From assembly GCF_000314795.2 (NCBI RefSeq), contig NZ_KB373314.1, positions 988,418-1,052,417 on the forward strand: 64,000 bases of DNA, in the 5' to 3' direction. Within the stretch, counting starts at the first letter, position 1. The number at the start of each line of letters is the position of its first letter. The notes beneath the pieces are model-generated. The model was not told the DNA's origin. It ran no database searches and worked only from the letters and a program-made list of their open reading frames with translations. Of the stretch, positions 1 through 11,078 are shown one piece after another. The position numbers were made by a program, and so were the translations under genes. This DNA is from Streptococcus sp. F0442 (GTDB taxonomy: Bacteria; Bacillota; Bacilli; Lactobacillales; Streptococcaceae).

Positions 1-46
1 TTGAAACTCTACCATTCCTACCAACGCTATCAAAAAAGAAAAATGA

Positions 47-73
47 CCAATGCCAACTAGCATTGGTTTTCTA
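47..73 (+). terminator. Rho-independent terminator at left edge
   Basis: A 7-bp perfect stem (CCAATGC/GCATTGG) with a 6-nt loop is followed by a T-rich run. It probably ends a plus-strand transcript entering from outside the window. No coding region to its left can be assigned safely. Confidence 0.6.
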
Positions 74-166
74 ATTTTTATCTATGTAATCGCTTGCTTT
101 ATCGCTTAAAAGGAGTACAATAATAGTGGAAAAACAAATTCTTTAAAGGATGCGAGGTGCTGTAGG

Positions 167-391
167 ATGGTAAACAAGTATATCAAGTATCTTCCTTGGA
201 TGATCCTAGGAGCCTTCCCCTCCTATCAATCAGCGACTTACTATGCCCGCAATTCATTTGACTTGTTTTATCTGACCTTGAACTTTCTGATTGTGTACAT
301 CGCTTTAATCGTCTTCTACGAAAAAGTTCTAAGAGACAAATGCAAAGAACTCTTCATACGGGTCATGAGTAACCCTAAAAAAGATAGCTAA
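167..391 (+). CDS. Small hypothetical membrane protein
   Basis: A 74-residue protein that I do not recognise. It has a hydrophobic N-terminal stretch (about residues 8-20) and a clear membrane segment at about residues 34-52, followed by a lysine/arginine-rich tail. The ATG is preceded by a purine-rich GAGG-like stretch. A stem-loop with a T-run follows at 402-431, so it appears to be its own transcription unit just upstream of the mvaS promoter. No function can be inferred from sequence or neighbours. Confidence 0.5.
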   Translation: MVNKYIKYLPWMILGAFPSYQSATYYARNSFDLFYLTLNFLIVYIALIVFYEKVLRDKCKELFIRVMSNPKKDS

Positions 392-401
392 GCATCAGAG
401 T

Positions 402-432
402 TGAAAAGTCATCTGAGGATGGCTTTTTTATA
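402..432 (+). terminator. Terminator after the small membrane protein
   Basis: An imperfect hairpin (AAGTCATC/GGATGGCTT, with one G-T pair) is followed by six T residues. It separates the upstream small gene from mvaS. Confidence 0.6.
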
Positions 433-527
433 GATTCTCTATTTTTTATTTGAAACATTGCAAAATCGGTCCCGAGAATGATTTCCTTGCTGATCTAGCT
501 TTTTCAAGGGAGTTTTACCCTTAAATA

Positions 528-536
528 TGGTAAAAT
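528..536 (+). promoter_or_regulatory. Extended -10 promoter for mvaS-mvaA
   Basis: TGG-TAAAAT gives an extended -10 element 46 bp upstream of the mvaS ATG. No convincing -35 is visible, which is common for extended -10 promoters in streptococci. Confidence 0.45.
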
Positions 537-582
537 AGTAAGGAAATATACTAGTAGATATCAAATTAAAAAGAGGTTAAGA

Positions 583-1755
583 ATGACAATTGGGATTGAT
601 AAGATTGGTTTTGCGACGAGCCCTTATGTCTTGCGTTTAGAAGATTTGGCCGCTGCTCGGAATACCGATCCTGAAAAATTAAGCAAAGGTCTTCTCTTAA
701 AAGAACAAAGTATTACACCGATCACTGAAGACATTGTCACACTGGCTGCAACTGCTGCAGATGACATTTTGACAGATGAAGATAAAGAAGCGATCGATAT
801 GGTGATTCTTGCGACGGAATCTGGGATTGACCAGAGTAAAGCTGCTGCTGTTTTTGTACATGGTTTACTAGACATTCAGCCCTTTGCTCGCTCTTTTGAG
901 ATGAAGGAAGCTTGCTATGCTGCAACTGCTGCTTTGGATTATGCCAAACTCCACATTGAAAAATTCCCGCAAAGTAAAGTCCTGGTCATTGCCAGTGACA
1001 TTGCTAAATACGGAATTGGAACTCCTGGAGAACCAACACAAGGGGCTGGATCAGTTGCTATGCTGATCAGTCAAAACCCGCGTATTTTAGCTTTTAATGA
1101 TGACAATGTAGCTCAAACACGTGATGTCATGGATTTTTGGCGCCCAAATTATGCAACAACCCCCTTCGTGAATGGTCTCTATTCTACCCAACAATATCTG
1201 GATTCCCTAAAAACCACCTGGGCAGAATACCAGAAACGAACAGGTCTCAACCTAAGAGACTTCGCTGCTGTTTGTTTCCATTTGCCTTATCCAAAATTGG
1301 CCCTTAAGGGCATGAAAAAAATCTTGGATAAGTCTCTGCCAGAGGATCAAAAGGCCCAGTTACAATACAATTTTGATCAATCTATCTTATACAGCCAACG
1401 CATCGGAAATATCTATACTGCATCTCTTTTCCTAGGCTTACTATCTCTGCTTGAAAATCAACCACAACTCAAAGCTGGAGATCGGATTGCCCTCTTTAGC
1501 TACGGAAGTGGAGCGGTTGCTGAAATTTTCAGTGCCAATCTTGTCCCTGGATATGAGCAGATGTTGGATTCTAAGCGGATGGAAAAATTGGATCAACGGA
1601 CGGTTCTCAGTGTTGAGGACTATGAACGACTCTTTTATGAAGAAGTAGACTTAGACCCTAATGGGAATCAAGTTTTTGAGCCTGCTGCTCATCAAACTTA
1701 TGCTTTGACAGAGATTAAAGAGCACCAACGCATTTACCAGAAAGTAGAAAAATAA
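583..1755 (+). CDS. mvaS: Hydroxymethylglutaryl-CoA synthase
   Basis: Condenses acetyl-CoA with acetoacetyl-CoA to HMG-CoA, the first committed step of the mevalonate pathway. The 390-residue length fits bacterial HMG-CoA synthase. The expected catalytic residues are in place: Glu79 (ATESGID), nucleophilic Cys111 (KEACYAAT) and His233 (CFHLPYPK), at the positions known from the Gram-positive enzymes. The ATG has an AAGAGG ribosome site. The stop codon overlaps the mvaA start (TAATG), so the two genes are translationally coupled. The remaining pathway genes form a second operon 5 kb away on the other strand. Confidence 0.96.
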   Translation: MTIGIDKIGFATSPYVLRLEDLAAARNTDPEKLSKGLLLKEQSITPITEDIVTLAATAADDILTDEDKEAIDMVILATESGIDQSKAAAVFVHGLLDIQPFARSFEMKEACYAATAALDYAKLHIEKFPQSKVLVIASDIAKYGIGTPGEPTQGAGSVAMLISQNPRILAFNDDNVAQTRDVMDFWRPNYATTPFVNGLYSTQQYLDSLKTTWAEYQKRTGLNLRDFAAVCFHLPYPKLALKGMKKILDKSLPEDQKAQLQYNFDQSILYSQRIGNIYTASLFLGLLSLLENQPQLKAGDRIALFSYGSGAVAEIFSANLVPGYEQMLDSKRMEKLDQRTVLSVEDYERLFYEEVDLDPNGNQVFEPAAHQTYALTEIKEHQRIYQKVEK

Positions 1756-3017
1756 TGGCACGATTACCAGGTTTTGCAAAACTTTCTCCCACAGAACGCA
1801 TAGAGGCCTTACTTAGGGAAGGTCTCTTATCTTGGGATGAAGCTCAAATTTTAAAAGAACAAAAGGGACTTCCGATCTCCATTGCAGATCAACTGACAGA
1901 AAACGTCTTGTCGACTTTTGACTTACCTTTTAGCCTCGCTCCTTATTTTCTGATCAATGGCCGCGACTACCTCCTTCCCATGGTCACTGAAGAGCCTTCT
2001 GTGGTCGCTGCAGCTAGCTTTGCGGCCAAGCTCATTCAACGCTCAGGCGGTTTTACTACCCAAGTGCACCAACGCCAAATGATCGGTGAGATTGCTCTAT
2101 CGGATGTTGAGGATGTAGAAGTTGCCAGCAAGCGCATCCTCGAAGACAAGGAAACCCTGCTTCAGCTCGCTAATGAGGCCTATCCTTCGATCGTCAAGCG
2201 TGGAGGTGGAGCACGGGATCTTTGGCTTGAACACAAAGGGAACTTTCTCATTGTGTACTTGGCGGTTGACCCAAAAGAAGCCATGGGAGCCAATATGCTC
2301 AACACCATGCTGGAAGCTCTAACGGATCGAATCCAAAAACTCTCTGGTGGGCAAGTCTTAATGGCGATTTTATCCAATTTAGCTACTCGCTCCTTAGTGA
2401 GTGCACGGTGTGCTATCGATTTTAAAGCACTGAGTCGAAATCCTGAGGAAGCCATTGAGATTGCCCACCGGATGGAGCTAGCTAGCCAACTGGCTCAAGT
2501 GGATCCTTACCGTGCAGCCACTCATAACAAGGGGATTTTTAACGGAATTGATGCCTTGGTCCTTGCGACAGGTAATGACTGGCGGGCCATCGAAGCAGGA
2601 GCCCATGCCTATGCCGCACAAAGCGGCCCATACAAAGGCTTGAGTCACTGGACAAGTCAGCCAGAAGAGAAAAAACTCTATGGAGAGATCACCCTACCAA
2701 TGCCAGTTGCAACAAAAGGAGGCTCCATTGGCCTCAACCCTACGGTTCAAGTCAGCCATCGTTTGCTGGGGGAACCTACCGCTATCGAATTAGCAGGTAT
2801 CATCGCTTCTCTCGGTTTAGCACAGAATTTCGCTGCCTTGAAAGCCTTAGTGACTACAGGTATCCAAGCAGGACATATGAAGCTCCAAGCACGCTCTCTA
2901 GCCCTTCTAGCAGGAGCCAAGGAAGAGGAAGTTCCCCAATTGGTCAACCAACTCCTTGAAAACAAACCCTTTAACATAGAAAAGGCACAAACACTCTTAC
3001 AAGAATTGAGAAAATGA
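1755..3017 (+). CDS. mvaA: Hydroxymethylglutaryl-CoA reductase, class II
   Basis: Reduces HMG-CoA to mevalonate. The 420-residue length and motifs fit the class II bacterial enzyme: catalytic Lys259 (THNKGIFNG), Asp275 (TGNDWRA) and His374 (AGHMKLQ). The first base of its ATG is the last base of the mvaS stop codon. A strong bidirectional terminator follows 2 bp after the stop. It forms a two-gene operon with mvaS. Confidence 0.96.
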   Translation: MARLPGFAKLSPTERIEALLREGLLSWDEAQILKEQKGLPISIADQLTENVLSTFDLPFSLAPYFLINGRDYLLPMVTEEPSVVAAASFAAKLIQRSGGFTTQVHQRQMIGEIALSDVEDVEVASKRILEDKETLLQLANEAYPSIVKRGGGARDLWLEHKGNFLIVYLAVDPKEAMGANMLNTMLEALTDRIQKLSGGQVLMAILSNLATRSLVSARCAIDFKALSRNPEEAIEIAHRMELASQLAQVDPYRAATHNKGIFNGIDALVLATGNDWRAIEAGAHAYAAQSGPYKGLSHWTSQPEEKKLYGEITLPMPVATKGGSIGLNPTVQVSHRLLGEPTAIELAGIIASLGLAQNFAALKALVTTGIQAGHMKLQARSLALLAGAKEEEVPQLVNQLLENKPFNIEKAQTLLQELRK

Positions 3018-3018
3018 A

Positions 3019-3046
3019 AGAACTAAGACGCACGTCTTAGTTCTTT
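3019..3046. terminator. Bidirectional terminator between mvaA and prsW-like gene
   Basis: A perfect stem of about 12 bp (AAGAACTAAGAC, 3-nt loop region) with T residues on the right. The symmetrical sequence can serve mvaA (+) and the converging protease gene (-). Confidence 0.8.
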
Positions 3047-3065
3047 TGTGTTTGAAAAAATCCTC

Positions 3066-3893
3066 TTATTGTTTTAAAAATGGCAGATCAGGCTCTTTCT
3101 TGGTATAGAGCACCACTTCGATAAAGGTCCCTACTTGGACGGCAAAGAGCAGTCCGACGAGAAGATTAATCCGATGGTCTGTTTCATAAAATGGAGAGTT
3201 CCATAAGAAATGATTTGCTACTGTTGAGAGAACACACCAGAGTCCAAAGAGTTTTTCCTTTTGCTGGGTCACTTGAGACAACAAGAGGAAGACACCAACG
3301 GATACAACAGCTGTATAGAGGGCGTGTGAAGCTAACCCACCAGAAATACGGTTAATGGCCTCAGTAACGGCGGCTAATTGGCTAGTTTTTGTTTGGCGGG
3401 CAACGTACCCTAAATCCTCAATGATTTGAAAACCAAAACCAGAGCCCAAGCCTGCAATTAGAATCGCTTTTAGATCTTTCTTACCAACCATCAAGACAAC
3501 CCAAAAGGCAACCAGAGCCTTAAAGAATTCCTCAGAGAAGGGGGCTGTCAAGGCATCGGTCCACTTGTTAAAGACAGTGGCATCCTTGATCACATGGCTA
3601 TTTAGGATGTCAATTAAGCTATTTCCTGAAAAACTCAACCAGCCTGCTACGAAAGCCCCCCCAAACATAGCAATCCATAAGAGATAGGTTGGGACAGACA
3701 ACTGCTTGGCCAAACGTTTTGAAAAAAGATAGAGTGGGATAATAATAGCAGCTAAAACAGACAAGTTCAAGACCAAGTCTCTGCCTGCAGACTGGCTAAA
3801 TTCTTGTTGAGAAAGATGACCGAGTTCAAACTCCAAGCCAATTCCTGCAAATAGTAGAAAGAGATAGATCGAGACTCTTTGAATTTTAGTCAT
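3066..3893 (-). CDS. PrsW-family intramembrane metalloprotease
   Basis: A 275-residue multi-spanning membrane protein with about eight hydrophobic segments. The motif EEFFK at residues 121-125 matches the ExxxK/EE signature of the PrsW/CPBP-like glutamate intramembrane protease group, and later His-containing segments (ASHALYTA, VANHFLWN) could complete the site. PrsW of Bacillus cleaves an anti-sigma factor; the substrate here is unknown. The start codon lies inside the last codons of the upstream C69 dipeptidase gene (8-bp overlap), so the two are co-transcribed and probably coupled. Confidence 0.75.
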   Translation of the reverse strand: MTKIQRVSIYLFLLFAGIGLEFELGHLSQQEFSQSAGRDLVLNLSVLAAIIIPLYLFSKRLAKQLSVPTYLLWIAMFGGAFVAGWLSFSGNSLIDILNSHVIKDATVFNKWTDALTAPFSEEFFKALVAFWVVLMVGKKDLKAILIAGLGSGFGFQIIEDLGYVARQTKTSQLAAVTEAINRISGGLASHALYTAVVSVGVFLLLSQVTQQKEKLFGLWCVLSTVANHFLWNSPFYETDHRINLLVGLLFAVQVGTFIEVVLYTKKEPDLPFLKQ

Positions 3894-5547
3894 CTTGTTT
3901 TCCTCCCTTTTGTTTCTTTGAGCGAATTAGGTAGATCACAATCGCTAGAAGGGTTGCTCCGAACAAGCCTGCTGCTAGGATGTAATCATAGTCAAAATCA
4001 ACCAGATCAATCTGTTCTTCGTAAGCAGCATCTTCTTCGTCATCTAGATCTTGCAGGGCACTTTTTCCGTGCTCATCTGCTACCTTTTGTTCTGCTTCTT
4101 TTCTAATTTCTTGCAAACGTTCGAAGGTTTTCTCAGCTCTTGCCATCCCTTCTTCTGTTGCCTTCTTACTCGCTTCTTCAGGCTGAGAAGCAAGGGCAAT
4201 TTGTTCCTGATCACTCAGATCTTGTTCAACCATCCACTGAGATTCCAATCGTTCCATTTCAGTACGAATCGCCCCATCTTCGAATAAATCAGGATACTTG
4301 GCTACAAGGTCATTGATTCTTGAAATGGTCCAATACCAGGAGCGGTCATTGTAATGATCCCCTAATTCTTGGTAGGCTTGATAGGTGTTGAGAATATTGC
4401 CATAGTACGGTAGGTAAGGAGCATTCCGCGGACTGCCCATCGACAGCCACATGGTGCCTCCACCCGCACTTGCTGGGACCTCGTCTTTCAGTTGGAAAAT
4501 ATGGGCCTCCATGACATTTGGATTGGAGATGGGGTATTTATAAACAGCATCAAACTCTCCTTTTTTCGGGATGCCTTTTCCATCCAGCTCCATTTGATCC
4601 TGTGGTTTGTATTTGGTTCCTTCCAAACGATTGCGTTGGAGATTCATGGCATCGCGGAGAGTTAATTTTCGATCCGTTTTATGAAGAAGGTCAAAGGACG
4701 CATCGTCATATTTAACAGGAGAGCTTGGGTCTAGAGATTTGATCCCCGACCAAACCCGCGAGCGATCCGCTTCTTGCAAAGGCGGATTATAGGATTGAGA
4801 AACATGGAATTTTCCATCCACTTCCTTATAGCTATTTGCGTCCTTGGCAACTGTTTCAAGATCTTTTGAGGCAATCGTACGCTCTGTATCTGATACATCT
4901 ACATGACCTAAGAAGAAAGTATTTGGAAAGACTGCAAAGCGATCTTCTGGAAAGAGAATGGCCGCATATTGGTGACCGGATAGGATTTCCATATACCAGA
5001 CGCCTTCTTTATCGGCAATGGTCACAATATTTCCTTCTGCAGCGCCTTTTTCTTCGACGATTTTAGCAATGAGTTCAACCCCTTCTCTTGCGGTTTTCAC
5101 ACTTGGGAGAACGATACTGGTCAAGCCCGATTCTGCGAGGCCATCCTCGACATAGGGATCCACTTTTTGGATCTTGTCATTTGCTGAAGCAGATACAGTA
5201 GCAGAAATGGAAACCCCATATTCATTGAATCCTGCTTCGTCAAAAATTCCCTGATCTGGGGTGACATCTGGGACTGCTGTATACTTATAGCTAATCTCTG
5301 GCAAGGGATATTGAAAACCGTTGGCGGCATCCTCAAAGATGGCACCTTTTTTATTGTAGACGCGCTCTCTGACCACAAAGTTTTTATTATGGTTGGGCTC
5401 TAAATCTTCGGTACGCCCTACCAAGGTCGAGCCGTCGGCCGTCAGTTTCTTTCCGATGATGAACCCCGTACAGGCCTCAACAGGTTGAGCAATCAACAAA
5501 AGCGGAAGCAAGGCTGCTACAGCTGAGCGAAAATAGTGCTTCTTCAT
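3886..5547 (-). CDS. Secreted, membrane-anchored C69-family dipeptidase
   Basis: A 553-residue protein with a signal peptide (residues 1-25) directly followed by Cys26 in ACTGFIIGKK. This is the N-terminal-nucleophile cysteine exposed by processing in family C69 (PepD-like) dipeptidases. GSTLVGRTEDLE follows, also typical of the family. The C-terminus has an acidic, probably helical spacer, one membrane helix (about 520-540) and a lysine-rich tail, so the catalytic domain should face the cell exterior. A promoter (TTGCAA, 18 bp, TATACT) and a GGAG ribosome site precede it. Confidence 0.85.
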   Translation of the reverse strand: MKKHYFRSAVAALLPLLLIAQPVEACTGFIIGKKLTADGSTLVGRTEDLEPNHNKNFVVRERVYNKKGAIFEDAANGFQYPLPEISYKYTAVPDVTPDQGIFDEAGFNEYGVSISATVSASANDKIQKVDPYVEDGLAESGLTSIVLPSVKTAREGVELIAKIVEEKGAAEGNIVTIADKEGVWYMEILSGHQYAAILFPEDRFAVFPNTFFLGHVDVSDTERTIASKDLETVAKDANSYKEVDGKFHVSQSYNPPLQEADRSRVWSGIKSLDPSSPVKYDDASFDLLHKTDRKLTLRDAMNLQRNRLEGTKYKPQDQMELDGKGIPKKGEFDAVYKYPISNPNVMEAHIFQLKDEVPASAGGGTMWLSMGSPRNAPYLPYYGNILNTYQAYQELGDHYNDRSWYWTISRINDLVAKYPDLFEDGAIRTEMERLESQWMVEQDLSDQEQIALASQPEEASKKATEEGMARAEKTFERLQEIRKEAEQKVADEHGKSALQDLDDEEDAAYEEQIDLVDFDYDYILAAGLFGATLLAIVIYLIRSKKQKGGKQDD

Positions 5548-5582
5548 CCTAAACTCCTTTTTTAAAATGTTTTTCCTTATTT

Positions 5583-5612
5583 AGTATACTCTTTTACGAT
5601 CCTGTTTTGCAA
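5583..5612 (-). promoter_or_regulatory. Promoter of the C69 dipeptidase operon
   Basis: On the minus strand, -35 TTGCAA (5607-5612) and -10 TATACT (5583-5588) are separated by 18 bp, about 35 bp upstream of the dipeptidase ATG. Confidence 0.65.
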
Positions 5613-5682
5613 GCGATTCCAGCAACCGTAAAGGATTCGTAAACTATCAGAATTTTTGAGGGAAAACACTTTTTCAAAAAAA

Positions 5683-5711
5683 GAAAGGATTGGCTCATTT
5701 TGCCAATCCTT
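5683..5711. terminator. Hairpin in the 5548-6145 intergenic region
   Basis: The inverted repeat AAGGATTGGC/GCCAATCCTT has a 6-nt loop and an A-rich left flank. It would act as a terminator for minus-strand transcripts arriving from the repeats on the right. Confidence 0.55.
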
Positions 5712-5730
5712 AGAATATAGATAAAGTCAA

Positions 5731-5874
5731 CTTAAAAACTTTCCTTAGGTGAGTACGGACGTCAGCGAACTTCTACGAAGTTCCATGACTTAGTTTTGAA
5801 CCTAAGGTTTCAAAACTACCGAGTGCTTGAAATTATCATGTTTCAAGCACTTTTCTCACGGCGGAAAGTTTTCG
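5731..5874. repeat. Cloverleaf-like intergenic repeat, copy 1
   Basis: About 145 bp, repeated at 62071-62214. The outer ends pair (AACTTTCC...GGTGAG with CTCAC..GGAAAGTT) and enclose three hairpins: GAACTTC/GAAGTTC, a GTTTTGAA/TTCAAAAC stem, and GTGCTTGAAA/TTTCAAGCAC. It resembles pneumococcal BOX elements in general design, but I cannot assign it to a named family. Confidence 0.75.
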
Positions 5875-5968
5875 TATATCATGAATCATTTTAAAAATTA
5901 GAACTCTTTTATAGTTCTTTGAAGAATAACTTAACCTATTTTACTTAAAAATTAGTTCCTATACGTTT

Positions 5969-6145
5969 AGAGAGTGGGACAGAAATCCTAGCCTCTTAAT
6001 TGTTTTTGGATTGTCAAGCAAGACGCAGTGGTTGAGTGGGCTCTACTACGCTGATTTCATCAGCTCTTACAGCCCTACTAACTGTGCGGAGGTGGGACGA
6101 CGAAATCGAATTCTAACGAATGACCGATTTCTGTCCCACTCTCTT
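5969..6145 (+). repeat. ~178-bp inverted-end repeat, copy 1
   Basis: The ends AGAGAGTGGGACAGAAATC and its complement form a long terminal stem. An internal part is near-identical to copies at 16867-17049 (reverse) and 59430-59609. It abuts the fni stop codon. The short reading frames inside it (…TQWLSGLYYADFIS…) recur only because the DNA recurs and are not believed to be genes. Non-autonomous (MITE-like) origin is an inference. Confidence 0.85.
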
Positions 6146-8143
<1,998 letters not shown>

Positions 8144-8154
<11 letters not shown>

Positions 8155-9094
8155 CTTGAGGGTCCTTTGTCTTAGATACGATGGTCCGATAGCGGGCATC
8201 AAATAAAGGTACCAGCTGATCCAAGTCTTCTTCTAAACAGAGAACCTTAACATTCGGCCCTGCATCCATAGTAAAGTAACAAGCATGGCCTGCAGCGCGA
8301 AGCTCACGGACAAAGTCCATAGCTTTATGGCTTTCTTCTGTCAAGTAGCTAAAAGCTGGAGTGGCTGTTCTAGTCGTCGCATGCATAGCAAGGGCATTGC
8401 GCTCTGTCAGATGACCGACCCGTTCAAAATCATTGGCAACTAGATAGCCCAGCATGTCCTTATAATCTTGTCGAGACTCTTCGATCCATTCTTTGAAATT
8501 AGTCGAAGTCTCCATGCAGCGTTTCATCCCTTCGCGGCTGGAAACAGGCTTTTGCTTGTCATTGAGGACCAGCATGATCATCGCGAGTTTTAGGTCTGTT
8601 TGGACCTTATAAATTTCTCCACTTTCTTTGTCCCAGGCTGCTAAAGGGCCAAAGAAAGACCGCGAAGAAGAGCCCGAAGCAAACTTGGCTTTTTGAGCTA
8701 ATTCCTCCTGGGTCAAGCCCAAATCATAATACTGATTGCAGGCCTTGACAAGAGCAGAGAGGCCGCTTGAGCTAGAGGACAAGCCTGCGGCGGTTGGCAT
8801 GTTGTTGCTGGTATCCACCCGAACAAATCCTGCTTCATCTGCTGGCTTCAAGCCATCAATCACAGCTCCAATTTTGGCTTGCTCAGCTGGATTTTGGAAT
8901 TCCCCATCGATGTAAAATTCATGCGCAGTCGCATCTGCTGGCAAGGGAGAGAGACTGGTCTCTGTATACATATTCTCTAAGGTCAACGAAATCGAACTGG
9001 TCGAAGGGACCATCTGTTTGGCATCTTCTTTTCCCCAGTATTTGATAATCGCGATATTGGCATAGGACTTAGCCTTTACAGGTTTTCGATCCAT
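8144..9094 (-). CDS. mvaD: Diphosphomevalonate decarboxylase
   Basis: ATP-dependent decarboxylation of diphosphomevalonate to isopentenyl diphosphate. The 316 residues include the N-terminal KSYANIAIIKYWGK motif and the serine-rich GHMP loop AAGLSSSSSGLSALVKA, both hallmarks of the family. It overlaps mvaK1 by 19 bp upstream and mvaK2 by 11 bp downstream, so the four genes are read as one compact message. Confidence 0.96.
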
Positions 9095-9960
9095 GTATGG
9101 TGCGCTCCTTCTTTTTCTAATGCATGGGCAATGGTTTCTGCTTCACGAGAATCCTTGACGAGGGCAATCACACAGCCTCCAAGACCGCCCCCACTCATTT
9201 TAGCCCCTAAGGCCCCATTTTCAAGGGCAACGGCGACCAGGTGATCTGCTTCTTTACAGCTGACACCAACGGCTCTCAAGTGGTCATGACAAGCTGTAAG
9301 AGCCTGCCCAAGGCCAATGAGATCTTTTTCTTTCAGAGCCGCTTCTACCTGCTGGGTCAACTGACCAATCTCATGGAAATGGGACAAAACTTCCTGCCCT
9401 TTAGCTTCAACCTTTTGAATCGCCTCACGGGTATTGCCGTGAATCCCCGTATCCGCAATCACCAAACTCGCTTTTATACCCAGCTCCAGCGGGTAAAAGC
9501 CGACATTCCGGATGAATTTAATGGCTTGATCGCTCAGACAAGTCTTGGCATCCAGACCGCTTGGATTCATATGGGCAATGGTTTCTGCTCGATTGACCAG
9601 GATTTCTAAGGTCTCATCGTCCAGCTCCTCTTGATAATAGTCAAAAACTGCACGAATAGCTGCGATACTGACCGCCGCAGAGGACCCCATCCCCCGTTTT
9701 TCCGGTACCATAGACTGAATCCGACAGCGAATCCGGGCCTCACGAATCCCGAGGTGCTCAAGAGACGCAAAAACCGCCATGGACAATGTGTCATCTTCAA
9801 ACAAAATCCATGGACTGTCTGCCGGGATGATCTGGCAGATCACTTCGATATGATGGAGTGGCAGGGCAATAGCCGGATAACCATAAACCACCGCATGCTC
9901 TCCAATTAAGATAATTTTACTATGCGCCTTTCCGACGCCTATCTCTTTATGCATATTCAT
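9076..9960 (-). CDS. mvaK1: Mevalonate kinase
   Basis: Phosphorylates mevalonate to 5-phosphomevalonate. GKAHSKIILIGEHAVVYGYPAI and the GHMP loop KRGMGSSAAVS identify the family; KMSGGGLGGCVIAL is the C-terminal glycine-rich motif. It is the first gene of the mvaK1-mvaD-mvaK2-fni operon. An alternative ATG lies two codons in (9954), and neither has a strong ribosome site. In pneumococcus the pathway is known to be feedback-inhibited by diphosphomevalonate; nothing in the DNA speaks to that here. Confidence 0.95.
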   Translation of the reverse strand: MNMHKEIGVGKAHSKIILIGEHAVVYGYPAIALPLHHIEVICQIIPADSPWILFEDDTLSMAVFASLEHLGIREARIRCRIQSMVPEKRGMGSSAAVSIAAIRAVFDYYQEELDDETLEILVNRAETIAHMNPSGLDAKTCLSDQAIKFIRNVGFYPLELGIKASLVIADTGIHGNTREAIQKVEAKGQEVLSHFHEIGQLTQQVEAALKEKDLIGLGQALTACHDHLRAVGVSCKEADHLVAVALENGALGAKMSGGGLGGCVIALVKDSREAETIAHALEKEGAHHTWIENL

Positions 9961-10094
9961 CTCGCTCTACTAAGGTCATTACTATTTTAATATAAATCAG
10001 CCAAAAAAGCGATGCTTTTGAAGGAAATCCAACCTAAGACGGAGTCCAAAAATGAATCACCCAGAAGAGCTCCTTCTTATGGACAGACAAGAAA

Positions 10095-10121
10095 AGGCCG
10101 GGATCCGTCATCCCAGCCATC
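10095..10121 (-). terminator. Terminator of the serine hydrolase gene
   Basis: A GC-rich hairpin (GGCTGGGAT/ATCCCGGCC) followed on the minus strand by TTTTCTT, just past the serine hydrolase stop. Confidence 0.75.
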
Positions 10122-10126
10122 CATTT

Positions 10127-11068
10127 CTATTTTTCACATTCTTGTTTGATCAAGTCCATCAAAGAGTTGCGGTCTAAGATCCATTGGGCCCGTTCGTCCT
10201 TCTCATAGGTCCGGTTAGACAAAAAGATCACAGCTTCCTGCCTCTTTCGATTGTACATGATGAAGGTTCCAGTATAGCCCGTATGATCCAACCAGTCACC
10301 CTCTAGATTCCATCCGAGAGCGCGGGTCTTGCCCTCTTCACGCGCAAAATTCTGAGACAAGTCACGCGCAAAATCATCCTTCAGATAATGCTCTAAGAAG
10401 CGCTCTAGATCAGCAACAGTTGAAAAAAGTCCAGCACTTCCCGCATGACAGCCCAATACTCTCGCTTTGGGATCATGAACACTTCCAGAAGCAAGGCCAC
10501 GGACCGTTGGCACCGCCTTTTCGACCGGTCCAAACCGTGTCTCTGTCATCTTCCAAGGTGTAAAGATCAGCTCTTCAAATAAACGATCCAAGGGCTGGTG
10601 AAACCTGTCTTCTAACCAAAAGCCCAGCAGAAGAAAATTGACGTCGGTGTAATGAAAACTCTTGTCTTCTTTCAACTGCAAATTTTCAAGAGCTGTTTTC
10701 AACTGTCTCGCATCCAATTGATCCCGGTTGGGGATAAAAGGATCCAGCCCAGAAGTATGGGTCAAGAGTTCCCGGATGGTCGTCTTCTCATGAGCAAAAC
10801 GCGGGTAAAACTCTTTAAAGGGACGATCGAGCGGAAGCTCCCCTTTCGCATACAAAAAAGCACAGATGGTAGCGACTCCGACGACCTTACTGACACTGGC
10901 CAAATCATAGACCAGGTCAGCCACTACTGACTCTCCTTTTTCAGGATCCGCTAGTCCCAGATAGTGCTCACTCCACTGACCCTTGCGGTAAAGCGCAAGA
11001 GAGGCACCTGGATAGATGCCTTCTTGGATTTGTTCGGTAATTTTTTCGATGATTGCATTCACGCTCAT
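10127..11068 (-). CDS. Beta-lactamase-fold serine hydrolase (class C / EstB-like)
   Basis: A penicillin-binding-protein-like hydrolase. It has the SxxK nucleophile motif (DLASVSKVVG), a YTDVN segment at the second motif position and HTGYTGT at the third. No signal peptide is visible, so it is probably cytoplasmic; the substrate (ester, peptide or cell-wall fragment) is not known. I chose ATG 11068 (MSVNAIIEKI, 313 residues). A longer start at 11089 is possible, and would overlap the end of cppA by 11 bp. The gene lies in the same direction as cppA and may be co-transcribed with it. Confidence 0.75.
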   Translation of the reverse strand: MSVNAIIEKITEQIQEGIYPGASLALYRKGQWSEHYLGLADPEKGESVVADLVYDLASVSKVVGVATICAFLYAKGELPLDRPFKEFYPRFAHEKTTIRELLTHTSGLDPFIPNRDQLDARQLKTALENLQLKEDKSFHYTDVNFLLLGFWLEDRFHQPLDRLFEELIFTPWKMTETRFGPVEKAVPTVRGLASGSVHDPKARVLGCHAGSAGLFSTVADLERFLEHYLKDDFARDLSQNFAREEGKTRALGWNLEGDWLDHTGYTGTFIMYNRKRQEAVIFLSNRTYEKDERAQWILDRNSLMDLIKQECEK

Positions 11069-11078
11069 CACTCCATTC